From positions 1 to 33,075 of the forward strand of contig NZ_SCFB01000011.1 in assembly GCF_004210305.1 (NCBI RefSeq): a DNA stretch of 33,075 bases. Reading direction: 5' to 3'. Of this stretch, positions 31,073 to 33,075 are shown one piece after another. Numbering within the stretch: the first letter of the stretch is position 1; every line of letters starts with the position of its first letter. The position numbers and the translations under genes were made by a program. The notes under the pieces are model-generated. The model saw nothing but the letters and a program-made list of their open reading frames with translations. It had not been told where the DNA came from and did no database searches. This stretch comes from Candidatus Finniella inopinata. Its GTDB lineage: Bacteria > Pseudomonadota > Alphaproteobacteria > Paracaedibacterales > CAIULA01.

Positions 31073-31191
31073 GCAGCAAATTCCATTAGGGGGTTGTGGT
31101 GAGAGAGGAAAGAGGTTTCTCCCACCTCCGAAAGTATAGGGTCAATTCCCCCCTCAAAACAATATCTCAATCCAAGATTGATGGAACATTT

Positions 31192-31392
31192 TTAACAGAT
31201 CAGTGTCCAGCTTAGGTACAGGCAAAGACCGATCAGAAGGACAAGCCAGATGTTCCTGGAAGTTTGCTCTTGGCGACCATCAGCATGTAAAAAACAGGCC
31301 AGAGCATTGAGGGTTGAAGAATTGCCACAAGGGCACGGTTGACTGAAATTAAAGGGGATACCCTGATCGATATCATGGGGTAGGGTAGGCAT
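31192..31392 (-). CDS. Possible small tail-anchored protein
   Basis: 66 residues with PCPCGNSS in the middle, a cysteine pair reminiscent of but not equal to SEC-C motifs, and a C-terminal hydrophobic helix (NIWLVLLIGLCLYLSWTLIC) that could anchor it in a membrane. The ATG at 31392 has only a weak GAGAAAG ribosome site 16 bases upstream. The hydrophobic end is the main reason to think it real. Confidence 0.3.
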   Translation of the reverse strand: MPTLPHDIDQGIPFNFSQPCPCGNSSTLNALACFLHADGRQEQTSRNIWLVLLIGLCLYLSWTLIC

Positions 31393-31474
31393 ACGCAGAA
31401 CTCTTACTTTCTCTATGTTATGGGTTAAGAACCTCTCTGTTGGGTTGAGTACGCAGAAAAAAAACAGGGCTCTC

Positions 31475-31498
31475 CTTAAACCGGAGACGGCTTAAGGT
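31475..31498. other. Stable hairpin with GNRA-type loop
   Basis: CCTTAA-A-CCG / GAGA / CGG-C-TTAAGG: ten positions with one mismatch closed by a GAGA loop. On the minus strand a run of eight T follows about ten bases later, so a minus-strand terminator is possible but the spacing is poor. Confidence 0.45.
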
Positions 31499-31804
31499 TT
31501 GTGTACTTCTTGCAGATGTGGGTTATGGTTTAAGTATAAGGGAAATCCGTTACGAAAATCAAGAATTGTTGCAAATATGCTTACCACCCGACGCAATTAC
31601 ACAAGATCTTAAGAAGCTTGTATAATTAGCCTTCAAAACAGCAAAACTATAGGGCCTGTGGGGCGACAACTAGAATTTCCTAAAAATAACTCATCTGTTC
31701 TTCCCTATCCTCTTCCGAGCCTTGGTATCCCTAGAAAATCTGTTGACTTTCCTGGTGGTTTTACTATTCTGCAGGGCATAAATTGACTCAACGAAAGATT
31801 CGAT

Positions 31805-32089
31805 ATGGCCCTTGGTAAAAAAGAATTGGTTTCTCATTTAGCAAAAGTTACTGACCTCACTCAAGATAAGCCTGGCAAAGCCGTCGAAGAGGTCATAGCC
31901 TGGATTCGTGATTCCCTTAAAACGGGTGAGGACGTGCGTTTAATTGGGTTGGGTACATTTTCCATACAAAAGCTGCCGGCCAGAGAAGGTCGAAACCCTG
32001 GTACGGGTGAGACGATGCAGATAAAAGCCAGTAATCGAGCGACCTTTAAGGGTGGAAAAGAACTTAAAGACACGTTGAATGGTGGATAA
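31805..32089 (+). CDS. HU-family DNA-bending protein
   Basis: 94 residues, the standard HU length. MALGKKELVSHLAKVTDLTQ opens the helical dimerisation part; VRLIGLGTFSIQKLPAREGR, then NPGTGETMQIKASNRATFKGGKELKDTLN, gives the beta arm with the conserved R-N-P-G/T tip that intercalates in DNA. All the hallmark positions are present. Plasmid HU copies can aid replication initiation, site-specific resolution or transposition; the neighbouring serine resolvase makes a role in resolution complexes plausible. GAAAG lies nine bases before the ATG. Confidence 0.95.
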   Translation: MALGKKELVSHLAKVTDLTQDKPGKAVEEVIAWIRDSLKTGEDVRLIGLGTFSIQKLPAREGRNPGTGETMQIKASNRATFKGGKELKDTLNGG

Positions 32090-32206
32090 GTCTTTTGAAT
32101 TTTTCCTATGAACTTTGGTGATTTGGTTGATGGTTGGACAACAATAGTTGCAAGTTCAACGAGGAGAATGCGTTTATGATCGCATTGCCTAAAAAAATAG
32201 GCATTA

Positions 32207-32809
32207 TCAAGCCTGCTCTTGTAAAAAGGATTGAGATTGGTCCAAGGCGTCTTTCTGCCGGCTGCGTTCAAGATAGTTATAGATGGTTTTTTTTGTGAGT
32301 TTGTATTCTGCCATGAGGTCTTTGATCAAAACCCCTTCTTGTCGTTTTTGAACAAGCTCTTCTGCTTGTTTTTCCGTTAACAGGTTGAGTCGACCAAAAA
32401 GAACACCTTTTTCTTTGGCTTTTTTAATGCCCTCCGTTTGTCTTTCTTTGCGGATTTCTGTTTCGAATTGGGCAATGGCACTGAGCATGTGGAAGAGCAA
32501 TCGACCGGACGAGCCGGAGGTGTCGATATCTTGATCCAGGACTTTGAAAATGACCTTTTTAGTTTTTAAACGTTCAGCGATGGTGCAAAGGTCGAGGGTT
32601 GATCGAGCCAATCGGTCAAGCTTGGTGACCATGAGGGTATCGCCTTCTCGGATATAATCCAGACAGGCCATCAGCTGAGGTCGCTGGGAGTTAAGGCCGC
32701 TTTGTTTTTCTTGGTAGATGCGGTCACAACCGTGGCTAGTGAGTTTTCCTAATTGGATGTCGAGTTTTTGTCCACTGCTGCTGACACGAGCGTATCCAAT
32801 GACGGCCAT
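32207..32809 (-). CDS. Serine resolvase/invertase (Tn3-resolvase type)
   Basis: 200 residues. The catalytic serine is Ser10 in YARVSSSGQ, with Arg8 beside it. KLDRLARS (63-70) gives the other active-site arginines and the long E helix is FETEIRKERQTEGI (115-128). A helix-turn-helix closes the protein (LTEKQAEELVQKRQEGVLIK, then LTKKTIYNYL, about 144-180). It is full length with an AAGGTG ribosome site. No transposon ends are next to it, so the likely job is resolving plasmid multimers. A candidate binding region lies just upstream of the start. Confidence 0.95.
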   Translation of the reverse strand: MAVIGYARVSSSGQKLDIQLGKLTSHGCDRIYQEKQSGLNSQRPQLMACLDYIREGDTLMVTKLDRLARSTLDLCTIAERLKTKKVIFKVLDQDIDTSGSSGRLLFHMLSAIAQFETEIRKERQTEGIKKAKEKGVLFGRLNLLTEKQAEELVQKRQEGVLIKDLMAEYKLTKKTIYNYLERSRQKDALDQSQSFLQEQA

Positions 32810-32814
32810 GGTAT

Positions 32815-32870
32815 AGAATCACCTTAGAAGTTATTACATAGACACTATTACACATGAATTTACACACGTC
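32815..32870. promoter_or_regulatory. Candidate res site for the resolvase
   Basis: Directly upstream of the resolvase start, TTACATA (32834-32840) and TTACACA (32848-32854 and 32860-32866) repeat at 14- and 12-base steps. Tn3-type res sites lie next to their genes, but the full pattern of three inverted pairs is not clear here. Confidence 0.3.
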
Positions 32871-32998
32871 AAGCTGGGGGGATAAAAAAGGGGTAAAATA
32901 CTATACCTTAGTGATCCTACTATATCTTGTGGTTTGATATTAATCTGCTGAAACCCTCTGATTTTGGTCTCCATTATAAAAACTTTGATAATTTATTG

Positions 32999-33075
32999 TC
33001 AGGCAAAGTTCATATTTAAAGAGTAACGAGTTCCTTTTAATTCTCCCTTCTTATTCAAAAGGCCTTTTTCAACCA
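32999..33075 (-). CDS. Partial: C-terminal end of a Fic-family protein
   Basis: The frame enters from the right edge and reads VEKGLLNKKGELKGTRYSLN and MNFA before a TGA at 32999-33001. This resembles the wing of the C-terminal winged helix in DUF4172-type Fic proteins (DLVEKG-L-R-GE-K-TRY-LN), the part missing from the truncated fic gene at 12052. It is either a second fic gene or a displaced tail. Only 25 residues are visible, so the call is tentative. Confidence 0.45.
   Translation of the reverse strand, partial: VEKGLLNKKGELKGTRYSLNMNFA

Larger units (their letters stand above)
31073..31804. other. Mostly non-coding region upstream of the HU gene
   Basis: About 730 bases with no strong gene. 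It contains one weak minus-strand frame (31192-31392), the hairpin at 31475-31498 and the HU promoter region. TACGCAGAA occurs twice (31391-31399 and 31451-31458, the latter as TACGCAGA). Some of this may be decayed coding sequence. Confidence 0.4.

Overview
The window looks like a stretch of a plasmid, or a plasmid-like integrated block, from an AT-rich alphaproteobacterium that probably lives inside a eukaryotic host. Three things point to Alphaproteobacteria: a GapR-type (DUF2312) gene, a mobilisation block arranged like traA / traC-traD-traG of Agrobacterium Ti plasmids, and the style of the ParA, ParB-like and DUF1173-like genes. Many insertion sequences, several decaying genes and secreted or Fic-type proteins suggest an endosymbiont of the Holosporales or Rickettsiales kind. 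That placement is inference. No rRNA, tRNA or CRISPR array was seen.

Layout. 1-1935 is a pile of broken insertion sequences: an IS5-group end inserted into an IS50-like transposase gene, then an IS903-like element whose two halves point in opposite directions. 1978-3882 is a group II intron with its reverse transcriptase, sitting just after a terminator-like hairpin. 3940-10221 holds three large secreted proteins on the minus strand, each ending in a phage tail-collar-like module rich in HxH motifs. The largest also carries one intact and one degenerate serine-protease unit. A divergent gene (10484-11776) encodes a secreted, internally duplicated cysteine-rich protein. 12052-15865 is a chimeric junction: an IS21-family element separates a 3'-truncated fic gene from a 3'-truncated parB-like gene.

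15943-22301 is the maintenance region: a frameshifted DUF1173-like gene, a parA plus ribbon-helix-helix pair flanked by matching palindromic sites, an ssb remnant, a pentapeptide-repeat gene, a repressor-like operon with a clear promoter/operator, and a replication initiator gene. The initiator gene carries candidate iterons upstream and a phased array of half-sites inside its own coding sequence. 22316-29090 is the mobilisation module: coupling protein, TraD-like and TraC-like proteins, a candidate oriT, and a TraA relaxase-helicase whose C-terminal helicase half is duplicated. No mating-pair-formation genes are present here, so the plasmid may be mobilisable rather than self-transmissible, or those genes may lie outside the window. 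29268-33075 holds GapR, an IS66/IS3-like DNA-binding protein, a coupled pair of unknown genes, HU, a serine resolvase and, at the right edge, the tail of what looks like another Fic protein.

Read together, this is a replicon backbone (Rep, ParA, Tra, GapR/HU, resolvase) carrying a cargo of secreted proteins that may act on the host, and heavily reworked by transposons. The secreted collar-module cluster and the phased half-site array inside rep are the most novel items.
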